A DNA stretch of 64,000 bases from Allobosea sp. 47.2.35 (GTDB lineage Bacteria > Pseudomonadota > Alphaproteobacteria > Rhizobiales > Beijerinckiaceae). Within the stretch, counting starts at the first letter, position 1. Each line of letters starts with the position of its first letter. The DNA is taken from assembly GCF_024655635.1 (NCBI RefSeq), contig NZ_JANLGI010000007.1:170128-234127 (forward strand), written 5' to 3'. Positions 1-10,090 of this stretch are shown piece after piece. The translations under genes were made by a program, and so were the position numbers. The notes below the pieces were generated by a model that was not told the DNA's origin, searched no databases, and was given only the letters and a program-made list of their open reading frames with translations.

Positions 1-1
1 C

Positions 2-226
2 CCCGTCCGCAGCATGGTCTATGCCGCCGCCGAACGCGCTGTCGACCGTGTCTATGTCGACGGCAGCCTCGTCGTCCGCGACGGCACCGTGCTGACCATG
101 GACTATCCGGCCGCGGCCCTGCGCCTGCACGAAGGCCAGAAGCGGACGGAAGCGGCCGCGCCCGGCAACGACTGGATCAAGCGGCCGGTAACGGATTATT
201 CGCCGCTGACCTTCCCGTTGAAGTGA
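2..226 (+). CDS. Amidohydrolase family protein, C-terminal fragment
   Basis: Partial gene: the reading frame is open to the left window edge, so its start lies outside. The visible 74 residues read P-V-R-S-M-V-Y-A-A-A followed by a VDG..VV.DG pattern. In metal-dependent amidohydrolases (chlorohydrolase, cytosine or guanine deaminase type) this is the small C-terminal beta domain that follows the barrel. The catalytic metal site is outside the window, so the substrate cannot be named. A strong hairpin lies just after the stop. The family call is an inference from the terminal domain only. Confidence 0.6.
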   Translation, partial: PVRSMVYAAAERAVDRVYVDGSLVVRDGTVLTMDYPAAALRLHEGQKRTEAAAPGNDWIKRPVTDYSPLTFPLK

Positions 227-257
227 GCGGCCGGAGACCGGCATAAGCCGAAAAGTG
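86..257 (+). other. placeholder for hairpin orientation note (see terminator at 257-286)
   Basis: The 11-bp stem described in the terminator entry at 257-286 is the only structure in the 128-base gap between the amidohydrolase fragment and the next gene; nothing else is seen there. Confidence 0.1.
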
Positions 258-286
258 GCGATGCGCCTCGTCCGGGGCGCATCGCC
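257..286 (+). terminator. Probable transcription terminator hairpin
   Basis: Perfect 11-bp stem GGCGATGCGCC / GGCGCATCGCC with an 8-base loop, 30 bases after the amidohydrolase stop. No U-tract follows, so it may be a processing hairpin or an imperfect intrinsic terminator. Confidence 0.5.
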
Positions 287-353
287 GTATCGTGAGCCCC
301 CTGCGTCACGCCGCCCGCTTTCGGTCGGCGCGATCCGGCGATAGGTTGTGCCC

Positions 354-530
354 ATGTCGCAGGCAGACGAGACAACGCAGACGGAGGCCGGCTCTTCGAG
401 CCGTCTTGGCCTCATGCTGATCGGCGGAGGCTTCTTCGCCCTGTTCCTCACCGGCCTGCTGCTCTGGTGGCGCGAAGGCGACCGGCTCTTCACCGACGGT
501 CTGATCGCCGCCATCGTGGCTTGTTTCTAG
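354..530 (+). CDS. Small single-span membrane protein upstream of a Sco chaperone
   Basis: Protein of 58 residues starting at ATG 354; a GTG at 348 in the same frame is possible. A polar N-terminus rich in Thr, Glu and Ser precedes one hydrophobic helix (about residues 19-38, ending in a Trp-Trp pair), and a short tail of about 20 residues follows. No family is recognised. It ends 31 bases before the Sco-type gene on the same strand, so the two are probably co-transcribed, and a role in respiratory complex assembly is a reasonable but unproven guess. Confidence 0.5.
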   Translation: MSQADETTQTEAGSSSRLGLMLIGGGFFALFLTGLLLWWREGDRLFTDGLIAAIVACF

Positions 531-561
531 CGGTTGAGGCCGCCTGTCCGGGAAGTCTTTC

Positions 562-1161
562 GTGAACCGCCGTCTCGTCCTGCCCCTCGTCGTATTCCTG
601 GCCGGGGCGCTTGCGCTCGCCGCAGCCGCGATCCTGACCTTCTCGCCCGGCCGCCAGGGAAGCGGCGGCAGTGGCGTAGCGAGCGTCGGCGGCCCGTTCA
701 CGCTGACGACGCAGGAGGGCAAGCCGCTCTCCGACACCGACCTGAAGGGTTCGCCCTTCCTGGTCTTCTTCGGCTTCACCCATTGCCCGGATATCTGCCC
801 GACCAAGCTCTTCGAGATCTCGGAGGCCCTGCGCGCGGCCGGCGACGGCGCCAAGGCGAAGGGGCTTAAAGCGCTCTTCATTACGGTCGATCCCGAGCGC
901 GACACGCCGGACGCGATGAAGAGCTATCTCGGCTCCTTCGATCCCCGCATCGTGGGCCTGAGCGGCGACCGCCCGGCCATCGACGCCGTGGTCAAGGCCT
1001 ACCGCGCCTATGCCAAGAAAGTGCCGCTCAAGGATGGCGACTACACGATGGACCACACCGCGCTGGTCTATCTGATGGGCAAGGACGGCAAGTTCGTCGG
1101 CGCCTTCAATATCGAACAGCCTCCGGCTCAGGCCGCGGCGGAATGGCTGCGTCACTCGTAG
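562..1161 (+). CDS. SCO1/SenC family copper chaperone
   Basis: Sco proteins deliver copper to, and reduce thiols of, the CuA site of cytochrome c oxidase on the outer face of the inner membrane. The 199-residue product has an N-terminal membrane anchor (about residues 5-25) and then a thioredoxin-like domain. Both copper-ligand cysteines are present in C-P-D-I-C (C75, C79), and the distal histidine is H165 in D-H-T. Length is normal for the family. The start is GTG at 562, preceded by a GGGAAG ribosome-binding sequence. The 3' end overlaps the convergent glycosyltransferase gene by 56 bases. Confidence 0.93.
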   Translation: MNRRLVLPLVVFLAGALALAAAAILTFSPGRQGSGGSGVASVGGPFTLTTQEGKPLSDTDLKGSPFLVFFGFTHCPDICPTKLFEISEALRAAGDGAKAKGLKALFITVDPERDTPDAMKSYLGSFDPRIVGLSGDRPAIDAVVKAYRAYAKKVPLKDGDYTMDHTALVYLMGKDGKFVGAFNIEQPPAQAAAEWLRHS

Positions 1162-3076
1162 AGGTTTCGATCGGCGCGCGCCGGCGCGCCAACCCATGCT
1201 CCGTCTTGTTCCAGGCGAAGCGGCGGTTGAAATATTCGTAGAACGCCATCCAGGCGGCGACCGAGACCAGCGCGTAATAGAGCGGCAACAGCGGCACGAG
1301 CAGCAGCAGCCCTGGCGCGCCCCGGCGCAGCGCGCCGACGATCGGCGGCACGAACAGCGCGACGCTGCCGAGCAGCCAGACGCCGAGCGCGATGATTGAG
1401 GTCAGGGTCGCGGCGGTGCCGACCGGTTCGAAAAGCGAGCCGTCCCAATAGGCAATCAGCGCGGCGATTGCGAAAGCGGGATAGCCGAGCGCCGTCGCGA
1501 CGGTGCCGAAGACCAGGGACAGGAAGGCGAAGGTCGCGGCTATCCCGGCCTCGCGCATCAGCCGCACGGGCGCGCGCGAATGCGTCACCAGCGTCTGGAT
1601 ATAGCCCTTGATCCAGCGCGAGCGCTGCTTGAGCCAGGCGGGGATGGAGACCGGCGCCTCCTCGCGGGTGCTGGAGGGCAAATCGCCGATGCGATAGCCC
1701 GCGCGCACCAGCCTGAAGCCGAGATCGGCATCCTCGGTGACGTTCCAGGCGTCCCAGCCGCCCACCGCGCGCAGTGCCTCCGTGCGGAAATGGTTCGAGG
1801 TGCCCCCCAGCATGATCGGCAGCTGGAACTGCAGCAGGCCGGGATTGAGCACCTCGAACAGCCCGGCATATTCGAGCGCGAACAGCCCGGGCAGCAGGCC
1901 TTCATCGGCATGGTCGATCACCAGCCTCGCCTGCAGGCAGCCGAGCTCCTTCGGGCCGCCGAGGAAGCGCGCCGCCGCCATGCGCAATTGCTGCGGATCG
2001 GGGATGTCCTCGGCGTCGTAGATCGTGAAGAGCGTGCCACGCGCTTCGAGCAGGGCGAGGTTCAGCGCGCGGGGCTTGGTGCGCGGAAAGCCGGGTGGGA
2101 CGATGGTGACGGAAAAATGCGGCGGCAGCGCCATCTGCGCCAATGCGCTGCGCATGGTCGTGTCGTCGGCTTCGATCAGCAGGCGGATATCGAGCTTGGC
2201 TGCGGGATAGTCGAGCGCGCCAAGCGCATCCGTCAATTGCCGGAGCACGGCAAGCTCGCGGTAGAGCGGCATCGCGACCGTGTAGACCGGCAGGCGGGCA
2301 TCGTCGATCCGCCAACGATGGCTGTGCCAGAGATCGGGCGCCGAGCGCTCGATAGAAGCCGCAAGCCGCAGCAGGATCAGGCCGAGGAAGAGCGGGCCGA
2401 GCAGGAGCGCAAGCCCGAAGAAGGTTTCGAGCGGAGCAAGCACCCCGCCGATCGCGGCAGCGGCGACGCCGCAGCCGGCAGCGATCACCTGACCCCGGCT
2501 CGCGCCGGTGCGGGCGCTGTCACGCGCGAGCCCGGCTGGATCGAGCCCGGCCGCCTGCTCGGCCAGCGCGCCGGCATTGCTGTGGCGCAGGGCGTCGCCG
2601 AAGCGGCGCGGGGTCGTCACCGCGATGTCGTCGCGGTTCCGCGGCCCGGCTTCGAGCATCCGCCGCAGCGCCGGCCCCTCGGGCGCGAGGATGAAGCGGA
2701 AGCGCGGATCGCCATCGGTCGGTGCGATGCCTTGGCGCAGGATCGCATCATGCCCACCGCCGGGCCTGAGCGCCGGAGGCTGCGCCAGGAAGGCGAGCCC
2801 CATCTCGGCGGCTAGCGCCCGGTAGAAGCGGGTCTCGTCGATCAGGCCCTGTACGATCGCTTCGCGGGCCGGTTCGGTGCGGTTGCGCCGGGATGTTTCA
2901 GCCGCGCCTGCGAGCGAGGAAGGCGGCAGGCCGTGTCGCGTCAGGAAGGCGAGCTCGACCGGCAGGCCGGCTGAACCCGGCCCGACCTTGATCGGAAGGT
3001 CGTCGTTACCGCTGCCCCCCACTGGCCCCGGTCCCGCTGCGCACAAGGATGCCCGGTGCGGATGCACCGATGGCAA
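1106..3076 (-). CDS. Membrane-embedded family 2 glycosyltransferase with GspE-N-like N-terminus
   Basis: Processive-type inner-membrane glycosyltransferase of 656 residues, of the cellulose/curdlan/hyaluronan synthase fold. Order: a roughly 160-residue N-terminal region resembling the GspE/MshE N-terminal domain, two helices (about 198-240), the GT-A catalytic domain, and at least four C-terminal helices. Catalytic signatures are E-A-D-D (about 302-305), D-A-E-D (354-357), T-E-D (447-449) and Q-R-S-R-W (484-488), all intact. The polymer made is unknown; no accessory synthase genes sit alongside. The N-terminal 30 residues look non-conserved, so the true start may be further in. Its last 56 bases are antisense to the Sco gene. 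Confidence 0.82.
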   Translation of the reverse strand: MPSVHPHRASLCAAGPGPVGGSGNDDLPIKVGPGSAGLPVELAFLTRHGLPPSSLAGAAETSRRNRTEPAREAIVQGLIDETRFYRALAAEMGLAFLAQPPALRPGGGHDAILRQGIAPTDGDPRFRFILAPEGPALRRMLEAGPRNRDDIAVTTPRRFGDALRHSNAGALAEQAAGLDPAGLARDSARTGASRGQVIAAGCGVAAAAIGGVLAPLETFFGLALLLGPLFLGLILLRLAASIERSAPDLWHSHRWRIDDARLPVYTVAMPLYRELAVLRQLTDALGALDYPAAKLDIRLLIEADDTTMRSALAQMALPPHFSVTIVPPGFPRTKPRALNLALLEARGTLFTIYDAEDIPDPQQLRMAAARFLGGPKELGCLQARLVIDHADEGLLPGLFALEYAGLFEVLNPGLLQFQLPIMLGGTSNHFRTEALRAVGGWDAWNVTEDADLGFRLVRAGYRIGDLPSSTREEAPVSIPAWLKQRSRWIKGYIQTLVTHSRAPVRLMREAGIAATFAFLSLVFGTVATALGYPAFAIAALIAYWDGSLFEPVGTAATLTSIIALGVWLLGSVALFVPPIVGALRRGAPGLLLLVPLLPLYYALVSVAAWMAFYEYFNRRFAWNKTEHGLARRRAPIETSTSDAAIPPRPEPEAVRY

Positions 3077-3145
3077 CTCATGGTTGCCAGTGCGGCGGGG
3101 AGAGTCGAGAGGCCCCGCATAAGACTTTCGTGAGCCCCGGTGGCG

Positions 3146-4359
<1,214 letters not shown>

Positions 4360-4363
<4 letters not shown>

Positions 4364-5043
4364 GCCGTCAAACCTTCTTGCAGTGCCGCTGCGGCCGTGC
4401 GGGCCGATGCGATGAATTTCGCGATCCGTGCGGGGTCCTTGACCCCCGGCGCGCTTTCGACGCCCGAGGAGACGTCGACGCCCGCCGGCCTCGCGATGCC
4501 GATGGCTTCAGCGACATTCGCCGGATCGAGCCCGCCCGATAGCATGAAGCGCTGGGAAGGGTCGAGGCCGGCGAGCAGGCCCCAGTCGAAGGGTCTGCCA
4601 TGCCCGCCGGGAAAGGCCGCATCCTTCGGCGGCTTGGCGTCGAGCAGGATGAGATCGGCCGCGTCGCGATAGCCTGCGACGGCCGTGAGGTCTCCCGCCG
4701 TCGCGATGCCGAGCGCCTTCATCACCGGCCGGCCGACGGCGCGGCGCAGGGCCGCGGTCTGCTCGGGCGTCTCGCGGCCGTGGAACTGGAACCAGTCGGG
4801 CTTCAGCGCCTCGGCAAGCTCCGCCGCCTGCTTGTCGCTCCAGTCGACGACCAGCGCGACGATCTGCGCCTTGCCCCGAGCGATCCTGGCCAACTCCCTA
4901 GCGCGCTCCAGCGTGACGTAGCGCGGGCTCTTCGGATGGAAATTCAGCCCGATCATGTCGGCGCCGGCCGCGAGCGCGGCCTCCAGCGTCTCGGGGGTGG
5001 AGAGGCCGCAGATCTTGATCAGGAAGGGCGAAACATTGGACAT
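4360..5043 (-). CDS. trpF: Phosphoribosylanthranilate isomerase
   Basis: Third step of tryptophan synthesis, converting phosphoribosylanthranilate to the CdRP intermediate. This is a TIM-barrel protein of 227 residues from ATG 5043; an upstream ATG at 5079 would add 12 basic, unconserved residues. The hallmark K-I-C-G-L (catalytic Cys) and the N-F-H-P-K-S-P-R-Y segment near the N-terminus are seen, and D-V-S-S-G-V-E near the C-terminus forms the phosphate site. It overlaps trpB by the ATGA junction, and the divergent TAXI gene starts 50 bases away. Confidence 0.97.
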
Positions 5044-5093
5044 GGCCCGGCGTTTAGCACGGTCCGTTCGCGGGCGCATGCCGTACTTGCGAC

Positions 5094-6443
5094 ATGATGA
5101 CGAAGGAAGCCATGTTCGGACAGGGCGAAGAGGGGGACGGGTTGATCCGGCTGGGCATGGGCAGGCGCGGGCTGACGATGATGGCGGGCCTGCTCGCCGT
5201 CACCGGGCTCGTCGTGGCGGTGTTCTATTATGTCGGCCAGCCGCGGACCCTGCGCCTCGCCGTCGGGCCGCTCGGCTCCGAGGATGCCCGCATGGCGGCA
5301 GCCTTCGTGCAGGGGCTCAATCGCGACAAGGCTTCCATCCGCCTCCGCCTCGTTCTGACCGAAGGCTCCGAGGACAGTGCGAAGAAGATCGATGCCGGCC
5401 AGGCCGATCTCGCCATGCTGCGCGCCGACATCGCCATGCCCTCGACCGCCGACACGGTCCTGATCACCAGGCGGACCTTTCCGTTCTTCATCACCCGGAG
5501 CGAGGCCGCGATCGGCCGCATCGCCGAATTGCGCGGGCGCCGGATCGGCGTCTCCCGCAATCCGGCCGGCAATCTCACCCTGCTGAAACGGGTGCTGGCG
5601 CAATACGAGGTCCGGCCCGAGGAGGTCGAGATCGTCAAGCTCGGCCAGGAGGAGATCGTGGCGGCGGCCAAGGAGAAGCGCATTGACGTCTTCTTCTCGA
5701 TCAACGCCGTCGGCTCCCACACCAACAACGACGGCCTGCGCCGCCTGCGCGAGGCCTGGGGCAACGATCCCGTGCTGATTCCAGTCCGCGAGGCCGATGC
5801 GCTCGCGGCGCATTACCGGGCGATCGAATCCGGCGAGATCGTGCGCGGCGCGCTGGGTGGCGACCCGCCCCGTCCGGCCGAGAGCCTCCAGACCATCTCG
5901 ATCACCTCGCGCCTCGTCGCGGCGCAGAGCCTCGACGACAATCTCGTCGGCGAGCTGACCAAGGATATCCTGGGCCTGCGCCTCACGCTCGCGTCGGAAC
6001 TGCCGGCCGTGCAGGCGCTGGAGACACCCTCGACCGACAAGGACGCGCCCCTGCCGGTTCATTCGGGCGCGGCCGCCTATATCGACGGCGAGCAGGAAAG
6101 CTTCTTCGATCGCTATGGCGACTGGTTCTATATCGGCGCCATGGCGCTCTCGGCGGTGGGCACGGGCGGCGCCGCCTTGCTCGGCCGCGAGAGCGCCAAC
6201 CGGCGCCGACGGGCCATGTCGGGCCTCGACGAATTGCTCGGGTTGCTGGCCCTGATCCGCGCTTGCGAGGACGAGGTCGAACTGATGCGGCTCGGCCGCG
6301 AGGCCGACCAGATTCTGACGCGCGTGCTCGCCGATTACGCCAAGGGCGATCTCGACACGGCGGCGCTCGCCGCCTACCGCCTCGCCATCGATCAGGTCGG
6401 CCGGGCGGTCGCCGAACGGCAGCGCGCGCTGGCCGAGACCTGA
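5094..6443 (+). CDS. TAXI family TRAP-type solute-binding protein with C-terminal membrane helix
   Basis: 449 residues. An N-terminal hydrophobic segment (about 28-47) anchors or exports the protein. The following domain has the pattern of TAXI (TRAP-associated extracytoplasmic immunogenic) binding proteins: L-R-L-A-V-G-P near the start, then G-S-E-D-S-A and the A-D-L-A-M-L-R segment. After about residue 345 there is a second hydrophobic helix (near F-Y-I-G-A-M-A-L-S) and a charged helical tail of about 90 residues. This resembles the two-helix anchored TAXI-like proteins that occur without TRAP permeases, and no TRAP permease gene is nearby. Ligand unknown. Confidence 0.78.
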   Translation: MMTKEAMFGQGEEGDGLIRLGMGRRGLTMMAGLLAVTGLVVAVFYYVGQPRTLRLAVGPLGSEDARMAAAFVQGLNRDKASIRLRLVLTEGSEDSAKKIDAGQADLAMLRADIAMPSTADTVLITRRTFPFFITRSEAAIGRIAELRGRRIGVSRNPAGNLTLLKRVLAQYEVRPEEVEIVKLGQEEIVAAAKEKRIDVFFSINAVGSHTNNDGLRRLREAWGNDPVLIPVREADALAAHYRAIESGEIVRGALGGDPPRPAESLQTISITSRLVAAQSLDDNLVGELTKDILGLRLTLASELPAVQALETPSTDKDAPLPVHSGAAAYIDGEQESFFDRYGDWFYIGAMALSAVGTGGAALLGRESANRRRRAMSGLDELLGLLALIRACEDEVELMRLGREADQILTRVLADYAKGDLDTAALAAYRLAIDQVGRAVAERQRALAET

Positions 6444-6596
6444 GCGCATTTACTTTTCGGCAGGCTCGGCGGTTGCCGAAAAGCCCGTCAGCGTTTATGT
6501 GCAGCGCAACGAATTCCAGATTCACGTGAAACAGGCTGCGCCGGCGGGGCATCGCTCCAGACCGGCTCGTGGCCTTGAAAGCAAGGCCCTACCCGC

Positions 6597-8420
6597 ATGT
6601 CCATGCGCAACATCGCCATCATCGCGCACGTCGACCATGGCAAGACGACCCTCGTCGACAAGCTCCTGCAGCAGTCCGGCGCCTTCCGCGAGAACCAGCG
6701 CGTCGCCGAGCGCGTGATGGATTCGAACGACCTCGAGAAGGAGCGCGGCATCACCATCCTGGCCAAGGCGACCTCGGTCGTCTGGAAGGATACGCGCATC
6801 AACATCGTCGACACCCCCGGCCACGCCGATTTCGGCGGCGAGGTCGAGCGCATCCTGAACATGGTCGACTCGGCCATCGTTCTGGTCGACGCCGCCGAAG
6901 GCCCGATGCCGCAGACCAAGTTCGTGGTCTCGAAGGCGCTGAAGCTCGGCCTTCGCCCGATCGTGGCGATCAACAAGGTGGACAAGCCCGACGCCCGCAC
7001 CACCGAAGTCATCAACGAGGTCTTCGACCTCTTCGCCGCGCTCGATGCGACCGACGAGCAGCTCGACTTCCCGATCCTCTACGGCTCGGGCAAGCAGGGC
7101 TGGATGGCCGACTCACCGGAAGGCCCGCAGGACCAGGGTCTTGCGCCGATGTACGACCTCATCCTCAAGCATGTTCCGGCCCCGGCGGTCGAGGACGGCC
7201 CGTTCCGTATGATCGGCACGCTCCTGGAGGCCAACCCCTATCTCGGCCGCATCATCACCGGCCGCGTCACCTCGGGCACCGCCAAGCCGAACCAGACCAT
7301 CAAGGTGCTCTCTGGCGACGGCTCGACCGTCGAAACCGGCCGCATCTCGAAGATCCTCGCCTTCCGCGGCATCGAGCGCCAGCCGATCGAGGAAGCCGTC
7401 GCGGGCGATATCGTCTCGATCGCCGGCCTGGTGAAGGGCACCGTCGCCGACACCTTCTGCGACCCGGCCGTCACCGAGCCGATCAAGGCCCAGCCGATCG
7501 ACCCGCCGACTGTGTCGATGACCTTCTCGGTCAACGATTCCCCGCTCGCCGGCACCGAAGGCGACAAGGTCACGACCCGCGTCATCCGCGACCGCCTGTT
7601 CAAGGAGGCCGAGGGCAATGTCGCGCTGAAGATCGAGGAAGCCACCGACAAGGACAGCTACATCGTCTCCGGCCGCGGCGAACTCCAGCTCGCGATCCTG
7701 ATCGAGACCATGCGCCGCGAGGGCTTCGAGCTCGGCGTCTCGCGTCCCCGCGTCGTGCTCAAGCGCGATGAGGCCGGCCAGCTGCTGGAGCCGATCGAGG
7801 AGGTCGTGATCGACGTCGACGAGGAGCATTCCGGCGTCGTCGTGCAGAAGATGGCCGAGCGCAAGGCCGACATGCTGGAGATGCGTCCGTCGGGCGGCAA
7901 TCGCCTGCGTCTCGTCTTCCACGCCCCGACCCGCGGCCTCATCGGCTATCAGGGCGAGCTTTTGACCGACACGCGCGGCACCGCGATCATGAACCGCCTC
8001 TTCCACGCCTATCTGCCTTACAAGGGCGAGATCGCCGGCCGCCGCAACGGCGTGCTGATCGCGATGGAGACCGGCGAGGCCGTCGCCTACGCGCTGTGGA
8101 ACCTCGAAGACCGTGGCCCGATGATGATCGAGCCGGGCTGGAGGGTCTATCAGGGCATGATCGTCGGCGAGCACACCCGCGAGAACGATCTCGAGGTGAA
8201 CGTGCTCAAGGGCAAGAAGCTCACCAACATCCGCACGACATCGAAGGATGAGGCCGTTCGCCTGACGCCGCCGATCCGGATGACGCTGGAGCGTTCGCTC
8301 GCCTGGATCGACGATGACGAGCTCGTCGAGGTCACGCCGAAGTCGATCCGCCTGCGCAAGGGCATCCTCGACCCGAACGAGCGCAAGCGCTCGCAGAAGC
8401 AGAAGGCCGAAGTGGCCTGA
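6597..8420 (+). CDS. typA: Ribosome-associated GTPase TypA/BipA
   Basis: Translational GTPase of the EF-G superfamily that assists large-subunit assembly, especially under cold or other stress. The product has 607 residues, the family length. The G motifs are clear: A-H-V-D-H-G-K-T-T (P-loop), [14 protein letters not shown] and N-K-V-D-K-P-D. EF-G-like domains III and V follow, with the BipA-specific C-terminal domain around G-E-H-T-R-E-N-D-L and the lysine-rich end. The gene stands alone, 150 bases after the TAXI gene. Confidence 0.98.
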   Translation: MSMRNIAIIAHVDHGKTTLVDKLLQQSGAFRENQRVAERVMDSNDLEKERGITILAKATSVVWKDTRINIVDTPGHADFGGEVERILNMVDSAIVLVDAAEGPMPQTKFVVSKALKLGLRPIVAINKVDKPDARTTEVINEVFDLFAALDATDEQLDFPILYGSGKQGWMADSPEGPQDQGLAPMYDLILKHVPAPAVEDGPFRMIGTLLEANPYLGRIITGRVTSGTAKPNQTIKVLSGDGSTVETGRISKILAFRGIERQPIEEAVAGDIVSIAGLVKGTVADTFCDPAVTEPIKAQPIDPPTVSMTFSVNDSPLAGTEGDKVTTRVIRDRLFKEAEGNVALKIEEATDKDSYIVSGRGELQLAILIETMRREGFELGVSRPRVVLKRDEAGQLLEPIEEVVIDVDEEHSGVVVQKMAERKADMLEMRPSGGNRLRLVFHAPTRGLIGYQGELLTDTRGTAIMNRLFHAYLPYKGEIAGRRNGVLIAMETGEAVAYALWNLEDRGPMMIEPGWRVYQGMIVGEHTRENDLEVNVLKGKKLTNIRTTSKDEAVRLTPPIRMTLERSLAWIDDDELVEVTPKSIRLRKGILDPNERKRSQKQKAEVA

Positions 8421-8425
8421 GCGAC

Positions 8426-8986
8426 TTGTCCGGCACGGACGTCGAGATCCTCCTGATCACCGGCCCCGCAGGGGTCGGCAAGTCGACCCTGTGCTGGGAG
8501 GCGAGCGGGCTGCTGGCCGAGGCCGGCATCCCGCATGCGGCGATCGAGAGCGACGAGCTCGATCGCGTCTTCCCCAAGCCCGGCGCCGAGGAGCTTGCTC
8601 GGCTCGCGCCCGGCGCGCGCGATGTCAGCCAGCTCAACCTGGCGGCGCTGTGGGCGACCTATCGCGCACTCGGCCACCGGCGCCTGCTGATGTCCGGCGT
8701 CATCCTCCATCCCGCCTTCGACAGGCGCTGGATTCTCGCTGCCATCCCCGATGCGCGCATCACCATCGTGCGCTTGCGCGCCGGTGACGAGGCCTTGCTC
8801 GCGCGTCTCGACCGCCGCGAGCAGGGCGCTGGCCGCGAGGCGCAGATCGAGCGCAGCCTGCGCCAGTCCCGTCGCATGGCGGTCGAAGCTGCCGAGGATT
8901 ACCTCGTCATCGACACGGACGGACAGTCGCCGGCCGATCTGGCCCGCCTCGTCCTCGCCCGAACGGGCTGGCTGACCCCCGTCTGA
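8426..8986 (+). CDS. P-loop NTPase, probable small kinase-like protein
   Basis: 186 residues from a TTG start five bases after the typA stop, so probably co-transcribed with typA. A Walker A motif G-P-A-G-V-G-K-S-T follows a hydrophobic beta strand (L-L-I-T), as in AAA or zeta-toxin/chloramphenicol-phosphotransferase-type small kinases. An E-S-D-E-L segment follows about 25 residues later. A basic region near R-L-D-R-R-E-Q-G-A could form the lid. No specific substrate is evident. Confidence 0.75.
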   Translation: MSGTDVEILLITGPAGVGKSTLCWEASGLLAEAGIPHAAIESDELDRVFPKPGAEELARLAPGARDVSQLNLAALWATYRALGHRRLLMSGVILHPAFDRRWILAAIPDARITIVRLRAGDEALLARLDRREQGAGREAQIERSLRQSRRMAVEAAEDYLVIDTDGQSPADLARLVLARTGWLTPV

Positions 8987-9092
8987 AGCCACGGCCTGTT
9001 CGGCTGCCGCGTGTCCGCCTTGCGCCGGGCGCCATTGTCTCGCCGCGCCGGCTCTGATCCTCTGCCGCCCTCTCAGGGGAAGGATCAACACC

Positions 9093-10031
9093 ATGCAATT
9101 CCGCAATCTCGGCCGCTCGGGCCTGCGCGTCTCGCTCGTCGGGCTGGGCTGCAACAATTTCGGCGGCCGCATCGATCTCGACGCGACTCGCAAGGTCGTC
9201 GATGCCGCGATCGAGCATGGCATCACCCTGTTCGACACCGCCGATATCTATGGCGAGCGGGGCGGCTCCGAGACCGCGCTCGGCGAGGTACTGGGCGCGC
9301 GCCGCAAGCAGATCGTGCTCGCCAGCAAGTTCGGCATGGACATGGATGCCGAGGGCGTGAAGAAGGGCGGCTCGCGCCGCTACATCATGAACGCGGTCGA
9401 GGATTCGCTGCGGCGCCTCAAGACCGACTGGCTCGATCTCTACCAGCTCCACCGGCCCGACCCGCTGACTCCGATCGAGGAGACGCTGCGCGCCATGGAC
9501 GACCTCGTCCGGCAGGGCAAGGTCCGTTATATCGGCTGCTCGAATGTCGTCGCCTGGCAGGTCGCCGATGCCCAGTGGACGGCGCGCGATCTCGGCATCC
9601 CCGGCTTCGCCTCGGCGCAGGACGAGTACAGCCTGCTGAAGCGTGGCGCCGAGAAGGACCTGATCCCCGCCATCGCTCATTACGGCATGGGCCTGCTGCC
9701 CTATTTCCCGCTCGCCAATGGCGCGCTCACCGGCAAGTACAAGCGCGGAGCGGCGATGCCGGAAGGCGCGCGCCTGACCAAGCTGCCGCAGCGCGCCGAC
9801 GAGATCTTCAGTGAGGACAACTGGCGCCGCATCGAGGGCCTGACCGCCTTCGCCGAGCAGCACGGCCACACGCTCGTCGAGCTCGCCTTCTCCTGGCTGG
9901 CGGCGCAGCCCGTGGTCTCCAGCGTCATCGCAGGCGCGACGAAGCCGGAACAGGTCGCGGCCAACGTCAAGGCGGCCGATTGGGCGCTGAGCGCGGAAGA
10001 CCTCGCCGAGATCGACAAGATCACAGGCTGA
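9093..10031 (+). CDS. Aldo/keto reductase
   Basis: NADPH-dependent oxidoreductase of the AKR superfamily, 312 residues, full length. The catalytic tetrad is visible: Asp in F-D-T-A-D, Tyr in D-I-Y-G, Lys in L-A-S-K-F and His in Q-L-H-R-P. The C-terminal S-S-V-I-A-G-A-T-K-P segment is the cofactor phosphate site. A strong ribosome-binding sequence GGGGAAGGA precedes the ATG. The set of matches suits the YajO/AKR11-like group of general aldehyde reductases; the physiological substrate is not deducible. Confidence 0.93.
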   Translation: MQFRNLGRSGLRVSLVGLGCNNFGGRIDLDATRKVVDAAIEHGITLFDTADIYGERGGSETALGEVLGARRKQIVLASKFGMDMDAEGVKKGGSRRYIMNAVEDSLRRLKTDWLDLYQLHRPDPLTPIEETLRAMDDLVRQGKVRYIGCSNVVAWQVADAQWTARDLGIPGFASAQDEYSLLKRGAEKDLIPAIAHYGMGLLPYFPLANGALTGKYKRGAAMPEGARLTKLPQRADEIFSEDNWRRIEGLTAFAEQHGHTLVELAFSWLAAQPVVSSVIAGATKPEQVAANVKAADWALSAEDLAEIDKITG

Positions 10032-10090
10032 GCGATTGCGGAACCGCCTCGGCACCGGCCATGTTGTAGCGGTGTCGAGGGGGGAGCGCG

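Noticed and set aside
257..286. Extra low-confidence placeholder listed with inverted coordinates (257 to 86)
   Set aside because: That entry adds nothing to the hairpin at 257-286 and should be disregarded; only the terminator entry is intended.
10046..10072. GGAAC before the DUF2254 gene as an EcfG promoter
   Set aside because: The downstream element at the right spacing is ATGTT, not CGTT.
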